A stretch of DNA of 64,000 nucleotides from assembly GCF_021025955.1 (NCBI RefSeq), contig NZ_JAJNCL010000017.1, positions 58,225 to 122,224 on the forward strand, read 5' to 3'. The notes under the pieces were generated by a model. It was not told the DNA's origin. It made no database searches and saw only the letters and a list, made by a program, of their open reading frames with translations. Below are positions 25,278 to 34,440 of the stretch, one piece after another; the stretch's first letter is position 1, and each line of letters starts with the position of its first letter. A program made the translations under genes and the position numbers. Source of the stretch: Rhodococcus qingshengii. Its GTDB lineage: Bacteria > Actinomycetota > Actinomycetes > Mycobacteriales > Mycobacteriaceae.

Positions 25278-25904
25278 TCAGGCGAGGAAGTTCAGCACTT
25301 CTTCGTCGCTGAGTTGATGAAAGTCCTCGAATGCAGCACCGACACCGCCCAACAGTGCCGGAACGAATGGGCATATGACGCGATCGGCAGAGCACGCGAT
25401 CACTCTCATGGCTTCGGGGGAGGCGACTGGGACAGCGACGATCACGGAGGCGGCACCCGCGGTGCGCGCGCATCGGCAGGCAACTGCAGCGCTCGCACCT
25501 GTAGCCATTCCGTCGTCGACGATCACCGCAGTGCGTCCGTGGAGGGAAACCGGGGTCCGGCCCTCGCGCAGGAGTCGCGCTCGCCGCTCCAATTCGAGTC
25601 GTTCGTCGCGTTCGACGGCGACGAGTTCTCTTTTCGAGACGCGAACCGCTGCGATGACGTCGTGATTGAGGACCCGCACGCCGCCCTCACCGATAGCGCC
25701 CATCGCCAGTTCCGGGTTGTACGGACTACCGAGCTTGCGCACCACCACGATGTCCAGCGGAGCGTTCAGTGCCGCCGCCACCTCCGCTGCGACCGGTACT
25801 CCGCCGCGTGGGAGTCCGAGAACGACCGGCTTGTCGATACGCAAAGACTCGAGCCGCCCGGCCAGAAATTTGCCGGCGGAAGATCGATCCCGATACTGGG
25901 TCAC
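25278..25904 (-). CDS. Phosphoribosyltransferase-fold protein
   Basis: 208 residues with a type I phosphoribosyltransferase core. The N-terminal VVLGLPRGGVPVAAEVA (near 29-45) is the loop and first Rossmann strand. The PRPP-binding motif is TAVIVDDGMATGASAAVAC near 120-138, with the paired acids D-D. Proteins of this group (orphan, about 210-220 residues, K-L-G-x-P-x-N-P-E-L-A-M-G-A-I-x-E-G-G motif) are widespread in actinobacteria with unproven substrate. GTG 25904 is selected since GAGGA precedes it at proper distance. It lies 55 bases after the nitrilase-family gene on the same strand. Confidence 0.85.
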   Translation of the reverse strand: MTQYRDRSSAGKFLAGRLESLRIDKPVVLGLPRGGVPVAAEVAAALNAPLDIVVVRKLGSPYNPELAMGAIGEGGVRVLNHDVIAAVRVSKRELVAVERDERLELERRARLLREGRTPVSLHGRTAVIVDDGMATGASAAVACRCARTAGAASVIVAVPVASPEAMRVIACSADRVICPFVPALLGGVGAAFEDFHQLSDEEVLNFLA

Positions 25905-25959
25905 TGCGATGTCCTCGAGAAGCTCGAACCCCGACCTGTTCGACGCTACTCGCTGCAGG

Positions 25960-26787
25960 TCACCGAGACGAGACCGTGAACCTCCGCAGCGCGAGAGCGG
26001 GATTCTTCTCGCGTACTTCGGCGATTCGAGCGGCCGTGACAGCCGCGGTGGCGACCCCAACCTGCTCGCCCAGTGAACACATCACGACGCCCATCGGGTC
26101 GACGATCATGCTGGCACCCGCGCCGCCGCGCGCGCTCTGATCCGCCGCTGCGATGTACATCGTGTTCTCGATGGCCCGGGCGCGCACGAGAGTGGTCCAG
26201 TGGTCTTCCTTGAGCGGCCCGGGCACCCACTGGGCGGGCAGGAGCAAGACGTCAGCGCCGACGTCGACGATGCGCCGGGTGACTTCCGGGAAACGAAGGT
26301 CGTAGCAGGTCTGGAGGCCGAAGGTCAGGCCGTCGCACCCGAAAGTCTGCGGTTCGGTGATGCCGCCCGCACGGATCACGGCCGATTCCTGGTAGCCGAA
26401 GGCGTCGTAGAGATGCAGTTTTCGGTAGGTCGCCACCAGTTCGCCGTTCGGGTCCATCGCGACGAGGGTGTTGGAGATTCTGCTCACGTCGTCGATCCGC
26501 TCGTTCATTCCCGCGACAAGGAAGATTCCGAACTCCGCGGCAACCGCCGCCAGTGCCGAACCGAATTCGCCGTCCAAGTCCTCTGCGGACTCGATCAGTC
26601 GTTCATCCGTTTTTGGTGCGGTGAACATCGAGTATTCCGGCGCCACGACAACTTTCGCGCCCCGTGCTGCTGCATCGGAAGCCAGTGATCGCAGTGATTC
26701 GAGGTTGGCCTTCTTGTCCGTCCCCGGGGCGAATTGGGCAATCGCGACAACGGTCTGGGCGGGGGTGACTGCGGTGGCTTCGGTCAT
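25960..26787 (-). CDS. Carbon-nitrogen hydrolase (nitrilase superfamily)
   Basis: A 275-residue amidase of the nitrilase superfamily. The Glu-Lys-Cys triad is visible: E51 in VVVAPEYSMF, lysine near 120 in TYRKLHLYDAFGYQES, and cysteine near 156 in GLQTCYDLRFPE. The second half has GADVLLLPAQWVPGPLKEDHW and RAIENTMYIAAADQ, typical of the Nit/omega-amidase-like and deaminated-glutathione-amidase-like group. Such enzymes hydrolyse small amides in metabolite repair or nitrogen use. It is followed by the phosphoribosyltransferase gene, probably in one unit. It is divergent from the DEAD-box helicase. Confidence 0.9.
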   Translation of the reverse strand: MTEATAVTPAQTVVAIAQFAPGTDKKANLESLRSLASDAAARGAKVVVAPEYSMFTAPKTDERLIESAEDLDGEFGSALAAVAAEFGIFLVAGMNERIDDVSRISNTLVAMDPNGELVATYRKLHLYDAFGYQESAVIRAGGITEPQTFGCDGLTFGLQTCYDLRFPEVTRRIVDVGADVLLLPAQWVPGPLKEDHWTTLVRARAIENTMYIAAADQSARGGAGASMIVDPMGVVMCSLGEQVGVATAAVTAARIAEVREKNPALALRRFTVSSR

Positions 26788-26860
26788 GCTTCCTACGCTA
26801 GGCGAAACCCGCTGGGAGGGTGGATCTGTCGTAAATGCACCCCCGGTATGTCGTCGTGTC

Positions 26861-26866
26861 TATACT
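26861..26866 (+). promoter_or_regulatory. Possible -10 element of the DEAD-box helicase gene
   Basis: TATACT lies 24 bases upstream of the ATG at 26890 in an AT-richer stretch, implying a leader of only about 15-18 bases. No good -35 box is seen at 17-base spacing. Confidence 0.3.
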
Positions 26867-26889
26867 CTATCCGCTAAACTGCTGGTCAA

Positions 26890-28665
26890 ATGAGTGATAT
26901 TGAGCGTGACCCCGAACCCCCAACATTTGCCGACCTCGACATCGATGATCGGGTACTGAAGGCACTGTCAGACGTGGGCTACGAGTCGCCCTCGCCGATT
27001 CAGGCTGCCACCATTCCGCCGCTGCTCGAAGGCAAGGACGTCGTCGGTCTTGCACAGACCGGTACCGGCAAGACCGCAGCCTTCGCAGTTCCCGTTCTGT
27101 CGCGGATCGACACGTCGATCAAGCAGACCCAGGCGCTGGTGCTTGCTCCCACGCGTGAGCTGGCGCTTCAGGTTGCCGAGGCATTCGGCAAGTACTCCGC
27201 CCACATCCCCGGACTCAACGTCCTGCCGATCTACGGTGGCCAGAGTTACGGCGTCCAGCTGTCCGGCCTGCGCCGCGGTGCGCACGTCGTCGTCGGTACC
27301 CCGGGTCGTGTCATCGACCATCTCGAAAAGGGCACCCTGGACCTGACCAATCTCAAGTACCTCGTTCTCGACGAGGCCGACGAGATGCTCAAGATGGGTT
27401 TCCAGGAGGACGTCGAGCGCATCCTCCGCGACACCCCCGGCGACAAGCAGGTTGCCCTGTTCTCGGCAACGATGCCCGGCTCGATTCGCCGGATCTCGAA
27501 GCAGTACCTGAACAATCCGGTCGAGATCACCGTCAAGTCCAAGACGTCGACCGCCTCGAACATCACGCAGCGCTACATTCAGGTTGCTCATCAGCGCAAG
27601 CTCGATGCACTGACCCGAGTCCTCGAGGTCGAGGCTTTCGAGGCGATGATCATCTTCGTCCGTACCAAGCAAGCCACCGAAGACCTGGCGGAGAAGCTGC
27701 GCGCCCGCGGGCACTCGGCTGCCGCGATCAACGGCGACATCGTCCAGGCTCAGCGTGAGCGGACCATCGGTCAGCTCAAGAACGGCGCCCTCGACATCCT
27801 CGTCGCGACCGACGTTGCTGCTCGAGGCCTCGACGTGGATCGAATCTCCCACGTCGTCAACTACGACATCCCGCATGACACGGAGTCGTACGTTCACCGC
27901 ATCGGTCGTACCGGCCGCGCCGGTCGCCAGGGTGACGCGCTGCTGTTCGTCGCTCCGCGTGAGCGTCATCTGCTCAAGTCCATCGAGAAGGCGACGCGTC
28001 AGCCGCTTGCGGAGATGCAGCTTCCCAGTGTCGACGACGTCAATGCCCAGCGTGTGACCAAGTTCGGTGACTCCATCACCGAGAGCTTGGCATCGGAGAA
28101 TCTCGCGATGTTCCGCAAGATGATCGAGGACTACGACCAGGAACATGACGTTCCGCTCATCGACATCGCTGCCGCCCTGGCACTGCAGTCGCGCGACGGT
28201 GAGGCATTCCTGCTGGCTCCCGAGCCGCCGGCACCGCCGCGTCGTGAGCGTGAGCCCCGTGAACCTCGTCCCCCTCGCCGTTTCGACGACGGCCCGGCTC
28301 CTCGCTCGCGTGGACCCGAGGGTCAGGAATTGGCCGCGTACCGCATCGCAGTCGGCAAGCGTCACCGCGTCGTGCCGGGTGCCATCGTCGGTGCCATCGC
28401 CAATGAGGGCGGGCTTCGTCGAAGCGACTTCGGGCACATCAGCATTCGCCCGGATCACAGCATTGTCGAGCTGCCGGCCGACCTCTCCAACGAGACTCTC
28501 GAAGCTCTGCGTCGCACACGCATCTCCGGAGTTCTGATCCAGCTGCAGCCTGATTTCGGCCCGCCGCAGGGACGTCCGAGTGGGCGTGGCGACCGTGGTG
28601 GCCGCGATGATCGCGGTGGACGTGACGACCGCCGTGGTGGCGGACGCGAACGATACAACGACTGA
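26890..28665 (+). CDS. DEAD-box ATP-dependent RNA helicase (DeaD/CsdA type)
   Basis: A 591-residue RNA helicase for ribosome assembly and structured-mRNA remodelling. The Q motif is TFADLDIDDRVLKALSDVGY..SPIQ. Motif I AQTGTGKT is at 55-62, DEAD near 161 in VLDEADEMLKMG, SAT in ALFSATMP, and motif VI YVHRIGRTGRAGRQG near 334-348. A DbpA-like RNA-binding domain follows (YRIAVGKRHRVVPGAIVGAI near 480-500). The C-terminal tail from about 563 is an Arg/Gly/Asp-rich RGG-type segment. The length and domain order match mycobacterial DeaD. A strong intrinsic terminator follows at 28698. The leader is short (possible -10 at 26861), so cold or stress control is not visible here. Confidence 0.96.
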   Translation: MSDIERDPEPPTFADLDIDDRVLKALSDVGYESPSPIQAATIPPLLEGKDVVGLAQTGTGKTAAFAVPVLSRIDTSIKQTQALVLAPTRELALQVAEAFGKYSAHIPGLNVLPIYGGQSYGVQLSGLRRGAHVVVGTPGRVIDHLEKGTLDLTNLKYLVLDEADEMLKMGFQEDVERILRDTPGDKQVALFSATMPGSIRRISKQYLNNPVEITVKSKTSTASNITQRYIQVAHQRKLDALTRVLEVEAFEAMIIFVRTKQATEDLAEKLRARGHSAAAINGDIVQAQRERTIGQLKNGALDILVATDVAARGLDVDRISHVVNYDIPHDTESYVHRIGRTGRAGRQGDALLFVAPRERHLLKSIEKATRQPLAEMQLPSVDDVNAQRVTKFGDSITESLASENLAMFRKMIEDYDQEHDVPLIDIAAALALQSRDGEAFLLAPEPPAPPRREREPREPRPPRRFDDGPAPRSRGPEGQELAAYRIAVGKRHRVVPGAIVGAIANEGGLRRSDFGHISIRPDHSIVELPADLSNETLEALRRTRISGVLIQLQPDFGPPQGRPSGRGDRGGRDDRGGRDDRRGGGRERYND

Positions 28666-28697
28666 CGTACAGCTTCAACGTCTTGACATAAAGACTG

Positions 28698-28737
28698 AAA
28701 CAGGCGCTGACCTCCGTGAGGAGGTCAGCGCCTGTTT
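28698..28737 (+). terminator. Intrinsic terminator after the DEAD-box helicase gene
   Basis: An 18-base perfect stem (28698-28715 with 28720-28737, loop GTGA) runs into five Ts at 28735-28739. It lies between the convergent helicase and ABC exporter genes. On the minus strand the stem is also preceded by As that give a U-rich tail, so it can serve both genes. Confidence 0.93.
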
Positions 28738-28766
28738 TTGTGGGGCGGCGGCAGGGGCGGGCAGTA

Positions 28767-30665
28767 TCAGATCGGCGTCGGTTCGAGAGCGCTGTTCTTC
28801 CTGGCGTTGGTGTCGAACTGCGTGCGGTACAACTCGGCGTAGCGACCACCGCGTGCAAGCAGATCCTCATGATTGCCGCGCTCGATGATCCGGCCTGCCT
28901 CGATGACAAGGATCAGGTCGGCTGCCCGGATCGTGGACAAACGGTGTGCGATCACCACAGCAGTCCGCCCGGCGAGTGCTTCGCCGAGTGCTTCCTGAAC
29001 CGCGGCTTCCGACGTCGAGTCGAGATGCGCGGTGGCCTCGTCCAGGATGACGACGCGAGGCTGGGCCAGGAGCAGTCGTGCGATGGTCAGGCGTTGACGC
29101 TCACCGCCTGAGAGGCGGTATCCGCGTTCACCCACCACTGTCTCCAATCCGTCGGGTAGCGACGCAACCAGGTCGGTGAGCCGTGCTCGCTCCAGAACCT
29201 CACGCAGATCTTCTTCGGTGGCATCCGGTCGCGCGAGGAGCAGGTTGGATCGAAGGCTCTCGTGGAACAGGTGCCCGTCCTGCGTGACCATGCCGACGGT
29301 CTCACGGATGGAATCGGCACTGAGGTCTCGGACGTCGACGCCGCCCAGTTCGACCGATCCAGAGTCGATGTCGTAAAGGCGCGGAATCATCTGCGCCACG
29401 GTCGACTTTCCGGCTCCGGATGTGCCGACCAGGGCAACCATCTGTCCCGCTTCGGTGCGGAACGAGAGGTCGTGCAGCACGTCCTCGCCGCCGCGGGTGT
29501 CGAGGATCGCGACCTCCTCCAGCGAAGCGAGTGACACCTTGTCGGCAGACGGGTAAGCAAAAGTGACGTTCTTGAACTCGACGGATACCGGGCCCTCCGG
29601 CACCTTGCGTGCATCGGGCTTCTCGGTGATGAGCGGTGCCAGATCGAGAATCTCGAATACCCGCTCGAAGCTGACCAGAGCGCTCATGATGTCTACCCGG
29701 GCGCTGGCCAGTGCTGTCAACGGCGAGTACAGCCTCGTGAGCAGCAGCGCCATCGCGACGACGGCGCCTGCGTCCAACTGACCGCGCAGCGCGTAGAAGC
29801 CGCCGAGACCGTAGACGAGGGCAAGGGCAAGCGCGGAGACCAGCGTCAGTGCTGTGACGAAGACGGACTGCAGCATCGCGGTGCGGACTCCGATGTTTCG
29901 CACACGCCTGGCACGAACCGCGAACTCCGCAGACTCTTGCGAAGGGCGACCGAACAGCTTGACCAGAGTCGCGCCGGGAGCGGAGAACCGTTCCGTCATC
30001 TGGGTGCTCATCACCGAATTATGGTTGGCAGCTTCACGATTGAGTGCCGCGAGTTTGGCGCCCATCCGCCGTGCGGGGATCACGAAGATCGGGAGAAGTA
30101 ACAACGCGAGGACGGTGATCTGCCACGAGATCCCGAGCATGACGATCAGCGTGATCACCAGCGTGACCAGATTGCTGACCACTCCGGACAATGTGTCGCT
30201 GAAGGCACGCTGAGCGCCGATGACGTCGTTGTTGAGACGGCTGACGAGCGCTCCGGTTCGAGTTCTGGTGAAGAACGCGATCGGCATCTTCTGGACGTGA
30301 TCGAAGACGGTAGTGCGCAGATGCAGGATCAGATCTTCACCGATGCTGGCCGAGAGCCACCGGGTCAGCAGGCCCAGAGCGGCTTCGAGAATTGCGACCA
30401 ATGCGATCAGGGCGGCAAGTTTGACGACCACGTCGACGGCGTCGCCGCCGACTATCGCGTTGACCACGCGCCCGGCGAGGACGGGTGTTGCCACGGCAAG
30501 CGCAGCCGTGACGACGCTCAGTGCGAGGTACCAGCTGAGATTGCGTTTCTGCGGGACTGCGAACGTCGCGATCCGCTTCAGTGTCGCCTTCGAGAACGGG
30601 CGCCGATCTTCTTGCGCGTGCATCGCGTTGTACATCGCGTTCCACGCGGTGACTTCCATGCTCAT
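28767..30665 (-). CDS. ABC exporter, fused permease-ATPase (ABCB type)
   Basis: A 632-residue half-transporter in the cytoplasmic membrane. About six transmembrane helices span residues 45-330 (for example LALSVVTAALAVATPVLAG and LVTLVITLIVMLGISW). The ATPase domain starts near 365, with Walker A LVGTSGAGKST near 422, signature YRLSGGERQRLTIAR and Walker B RVVILDEATAHLD. It works as a homodimer or with a partner; drug, lipid or peptide substrates are possible. ATG 30665 is chosen because GGAGGGG precedes it by seven bases. An upstream in-frame start at 30692 is not supported. No partner transporter gene is adjacent. Confidence 0.93.
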   Translation of the reverse strand: MSMEVTAWNAMYNAMHAQEDRRPFSKATLKRIATFAVPQKRNLSWYLALSVVTAALAVATPVLAGRVVNAIVGGDAVDVVVKLAALIALVAILEAALGLLTRWLSASIGEDLILHLRTTVFDHVQKMPIAFFTRTRTGALVSRLNNDVIGAQRAFSDTLSGVVSNLVTLVITLIVMLGISWQITVLALLLLPIFVIPARRMGAKLAALNREAANHNSVMSTQMTERFSAPGATLVKLFGRPSQESAEFAVRARRVRNIGVRTAMLQSVFVTALTLVSALALALVYGLGGFYALRGQLDAGAVVAMALLLTRLYSPLTALASARVDIMSALVSFERVFEILDLAPLITEKPDARKVPEGPVSVEFKNVTFAYPSADKVSLASLEEVAILDTRGGEDVLHDLSFRTEAGQMVALVGTSGAGKSTVAQMIPRLYDIDSGSVELGGVDVRDLSADSIRETVGMVTQDGHLFHESLRSNLLLARPDATEEDLREVLERARLTDLVASLPDGLETVVGERGYRLSGGERQRLTIARLLLAQPRVVILDEATAHLDSTSEAAVQEALGEALAGRTAVVIAHRLSTIRAADLILVIEAGRIIERGNHEDLLARGGRYAELYRTQFDTNARKNSALEPTPI

Positions 30666-30757
30666 GACTTCGCCCCTCCGGTCGCCGGCCACGAAGATTA
30701 CGCGGCCGGTACGACACGAAGGTAGAACCTAAACCAAACTTCAGGTCAAGTGCGGCC

Positions 30758-31348
30758 TCAGCGGGCGACGTCGACCACCACTCGCGGAGGATCGCTGAGC
30801 GTCGTCACCGTGAACGGCTGCTTCTCGGTCACCCCGATGAACGACTGCGTGACTCCTTCGAACACGTTCGACCCGTTGACCTCGGTTACGACTCCGCCGA
30901 CGCCGGGAACCGGGTTGGGGCCGGAGTACTGTTCGACTCCGCTGTCGAAGGGATAGGCGGAACCGTCGATCAGGACCTGGATCACGGCGGCGCCCTGGAT
31001 GTCCACGGGCTTTCCGCTGCCTTCCTGCGTGGCCGCGTCGACGTACTTGACGCGCCATCCGGGTGTGCCGGTGCCGCCCATCTCGTAGACGACGCGATCG
31101 AATCCGTCGTGCTCGCCCACGCGGACGTCGACGACGGTGAGCTTGGATTCGGTGCCCGCTGCCGATGTCTTGTCGGAGCTGTCCGTCGGGACTGGTTCTG
31201 TGGTCGACGCTGCGGCGCTCGAAGTCGAGGTGACGGCCGAGGTGGCTGCCGTGGGAGTGGTCTCCGCGTCCTGCGAACAGGCAGTCAGGCTCACGCCCAC
31301 TGCGATGGCAGCGACAGCGGCAAATGATCTCGTCCGGTTCGTTGTCAT
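30758..31348 (-). CDS. Secreted lipoprotein with AMIN-like domain
   Basis: A 196-residue envelope protein. The signal peptide (residues 1-23) ends in lipobox SLTAC with C24 as lipidated residue. A Thr/Ser/Ala-rich linker (about 25-65) is typical of actinobacterial lipoproteins. The folded part contains VVDVRVGEHDGFDRVVYEMGGTGTPGWRVKYV and ends QPFTVTTLSDPPRVVVDVAR, the pattern of the AMIN-like domain found in actinobacterial cell-wall proteins. Function is unknown; peptidoglycan or envelope binding is the usual guess. It lies 90 bases upstream, with respect to transcription, of no other gene on its strand except the SEC-C protein beyond. Confidence 0.88.
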   Translation of the reverse strand: MTTNRTRSFAAVAAIAVGVSLTACSQDAETTPTAATSAVTSTSSAAASTTEPVPTDSSDKTSAAGTESKLTVVDVRVGEHDGFDRVVYEMGGTGTPGWRVKYVDAATQEGSGKPVDIQGAAVIQVLIDGSAYPFDSGVEQYSGPNPVPGVGGVVTEVNGSNVFEGVTQSFIGVTEKQPFTVTTLSDPPRVVVDVAR

Positions 31349-31404
31349 GACTCGATCGTAGGGCTCGCGTTATCGGGTTCCGCGGCGGCGGTGCCCGGAG
31401 TTAC

Positions 31405-31815
31405 CTAACCGATATCGCCGTCTATGTAGAGCCACTTGCCGTCAGTTCGCGCAAATCGACTGCGTTCGTGGAGCATTCCCCGCTCGCGCCCGAATGCGTA
31501 GTGAGCGCGAAATTCAACGACGCCGTCGGGATCGAACAGGCCGCCTCGTTCGGTGTCCAGGATCTCCAACCGGAGCCATTTCTGGTTGGGATCGAGATCG
31601 AGTTCGGTGGGGCGATTGTCGGGATGCCAAGTCCGCGTGAGGTATTCGTCGTCAATTACGACGAAAGCCGTGTAACGCGAACGCATCAGGGTTTCGGCGG
31701 TCGGGGCATGCGCCGCCCCACTGATGTACTTGCCGCAGCACTCGACCAACTCGTTGCCGCTGCCGCACGGGCACGGATCGTTCGGTCGGGGTGTACTGGG
31801 GCGGCTCGAGGTCAC
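31405..31815 (-). CDS. YchJ-family protein with N-terminal SEC-C zinc-binding motif
   Basis: 136 residues with GTG start at 31815. The N terminus carries the SEC-C motif NDPCPCGSGNELVECCGKYI (cysteines near 14, 16, 25, 26), which binds zinc. It is followed by the YchJ/NTF2-like domain: AETLMRSRYTAFVV, YLTRTWHP and VEFRAHYAFGRERGMLHERSRF, ending KWLYIDGDIG. The size and motif order match YchJ/UPF0225 proteins exactly. Their role is unknown. It lies 22 bases after the stop of the FadD gene on the same strand and is probably cotranscribed. The in-frame extension to 31932 overlaps FadD and is rejected. Confidence 0.88.
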   Translation of the reverse strand: MTSSRPSTPRPNDPCPCGSGNELVECCGKYISGAAHAPTAETLMRSRYTAFVVIDDEYLTRTWHPDNRPTELDLDPNQKWLRLEILDTERGGLFDPDGVVEFRAHYAFGRERGMLHERSRFARTDGKWLYIDGDIG

Positions 31816-31837
31816 CGCCCCATTACAGCACGGGTTC

Positions 31838-33400
<1,563 letters not shown>

Positions 33401-33589
33401 TCGGCCGCCTCTCTCGTGTGATTGGTGTCACAAGGCTAGTGCGCGCCCGCCATTCATATCGCTGTTTCTCGCCAATGCACGCCCCTGGGATGGCCGTCAA
33501 TTCTCAGACCCTGATCGGCTCGGCCGTGGATATCAGGGTGGTCCCCGATGGCGGGCGGGCCCCACACCCGACAGGATGGAACCAACCAT

Positions 33590-33630
33590 TGCGGGCGTCC
33601 GTGTTTTAACGGGCGCCCGTCACGCCCGCA
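33590..33630 (+). promoter_or_regulatory. Overlapping hairpins upstream of the LolD/FtsX-type transporter
   Basis: TGCGGGCGT (33590-33598) pairs perfectly with ACGCCCGCA (33622-33630). Inside, ACGGGCGCCCGT (33609-33620) is a perfect 12-base palindrome. GGGCGTCCGT (33593-33602) can alternatively pair with ACGGGCGCCC (33609-33618) with one mismatch. These structures are mutually exclusive and sit 33 bases before the ATG at 33663. They may form an operator or a transcript switch. Nothing else was recognised in the 262-base intergenic region. Confidence 0.5.
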
Positions 33631-33662
33631 AAGTAGCACCGAAGTGAACAGGAAAGGCGATC

Positions 33663-34436
33663 ATGAGTTCGCACGCCCAGGATGTCGCGGCCCGCGCAGT
33701 CGGCCTGTCCAAGACCTACGGCACCGGAGATACCCAGGTGCACGCCCTCAGTTCGGTGTCCGCAGATTTTGCCCGCGGTGAGTTCACGGCGATCATGGGG
33801 CCATCCGGTTCCGGCAAGTCGACGCTGATGCATTGCCTCGCCGGTCTGGATTCCGCCAGTTCGGGTTCTGTCCTCATCGGCGACACGGAACTCACGACGC
33901 TCTCCGACAAACAGATGACGCAACTACGACGCGATCGCATCGGATTCGTCTTTCAGGCGTTCAACCTGGTGCCGACGCTGACGGCGCTCGAGAACATCAC
34001 GTTGCCGCTCGACATCGCAGGACGCAAAGCGGATCAGACCTGGCTGGACAGCGTCCTGACCAAGCTGGGGCTCGGGGATCGGCTCGATCATCGGCCTGGC
34101 GAGTTGTCGGGCGGTCAGCAGCAGCGTGTGGCGTGTGCGCGTGCGCTGGCGGGTCAGCCGGAGATCATCTTCGGCGACGAGCCGACCGGAAACCTCGATT
34201 CGAAGTCCTCCGGGGAGGTGCTCTCGATCCTGCGCGCAGCGGTCGACGAGTTCAATCAGACCGTGGTGATCGTGACGCACGATCCGCGGGCAGCGGCGTA
34301 TGCCGATCGGGTGGTATTCCTCGCGGACGGCAAGATCGTCGACGAATTGCGCGAGCCGACGGCGGATTCGGTCCTCGACCGGATGAAGCGTCTGGACGCT
34401 CCGCAGGCGGTCGTGAACGTGGAAGCCGGGGCTTGA
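33663..34436 (+). CDS. ABC transporter ATP-binding protein, LolD/MacB type
   Basis: A 257-residue ATPase subunit. Walker A GPSGSGKS is at 46-53, with a Q-loop in FVFQAFNLVPTLTALEN. Signature LSGGQQQRVACARALA is near 145-160, Walker B IIFGDEPTGNLDSKSS follows, and H-loop VIVTHDPRAA is near 205. The signature and the N-L-V-P-T-L-T-A-x-E-N segment are those of the LolD/MacB/FtsE-like class that powers type VII ABC mechanotransmission systems. It is followed after 4 bases by its permease. The start at ATG 33663 follows AGGAAAGG. Confidence 0.95.
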   Translation: MSSHAQDVAARAVGLSKTYGTGDTQVHALSSVSADFARGEFTAIMGPSGSGKSTLMHCLAGLDSASSGSVLIGDTELTTLSDKQMTQLRRDRIGFVFQAFNLVPTLTALENITLPLDIAGRKADQTWLDSVLTKLGLGDRLDHRPGELSGGQQQRVACARALAGQPEIIFGDEPTGNLDSKSSGEVLSILRAAVDEFNQTVVIVTHDPRAAAYADRVVFLADGKIVDELREPTADSVLDRMKRLDAPQAVVNVEAGA

Positions 34437-34440
34437 GCAC

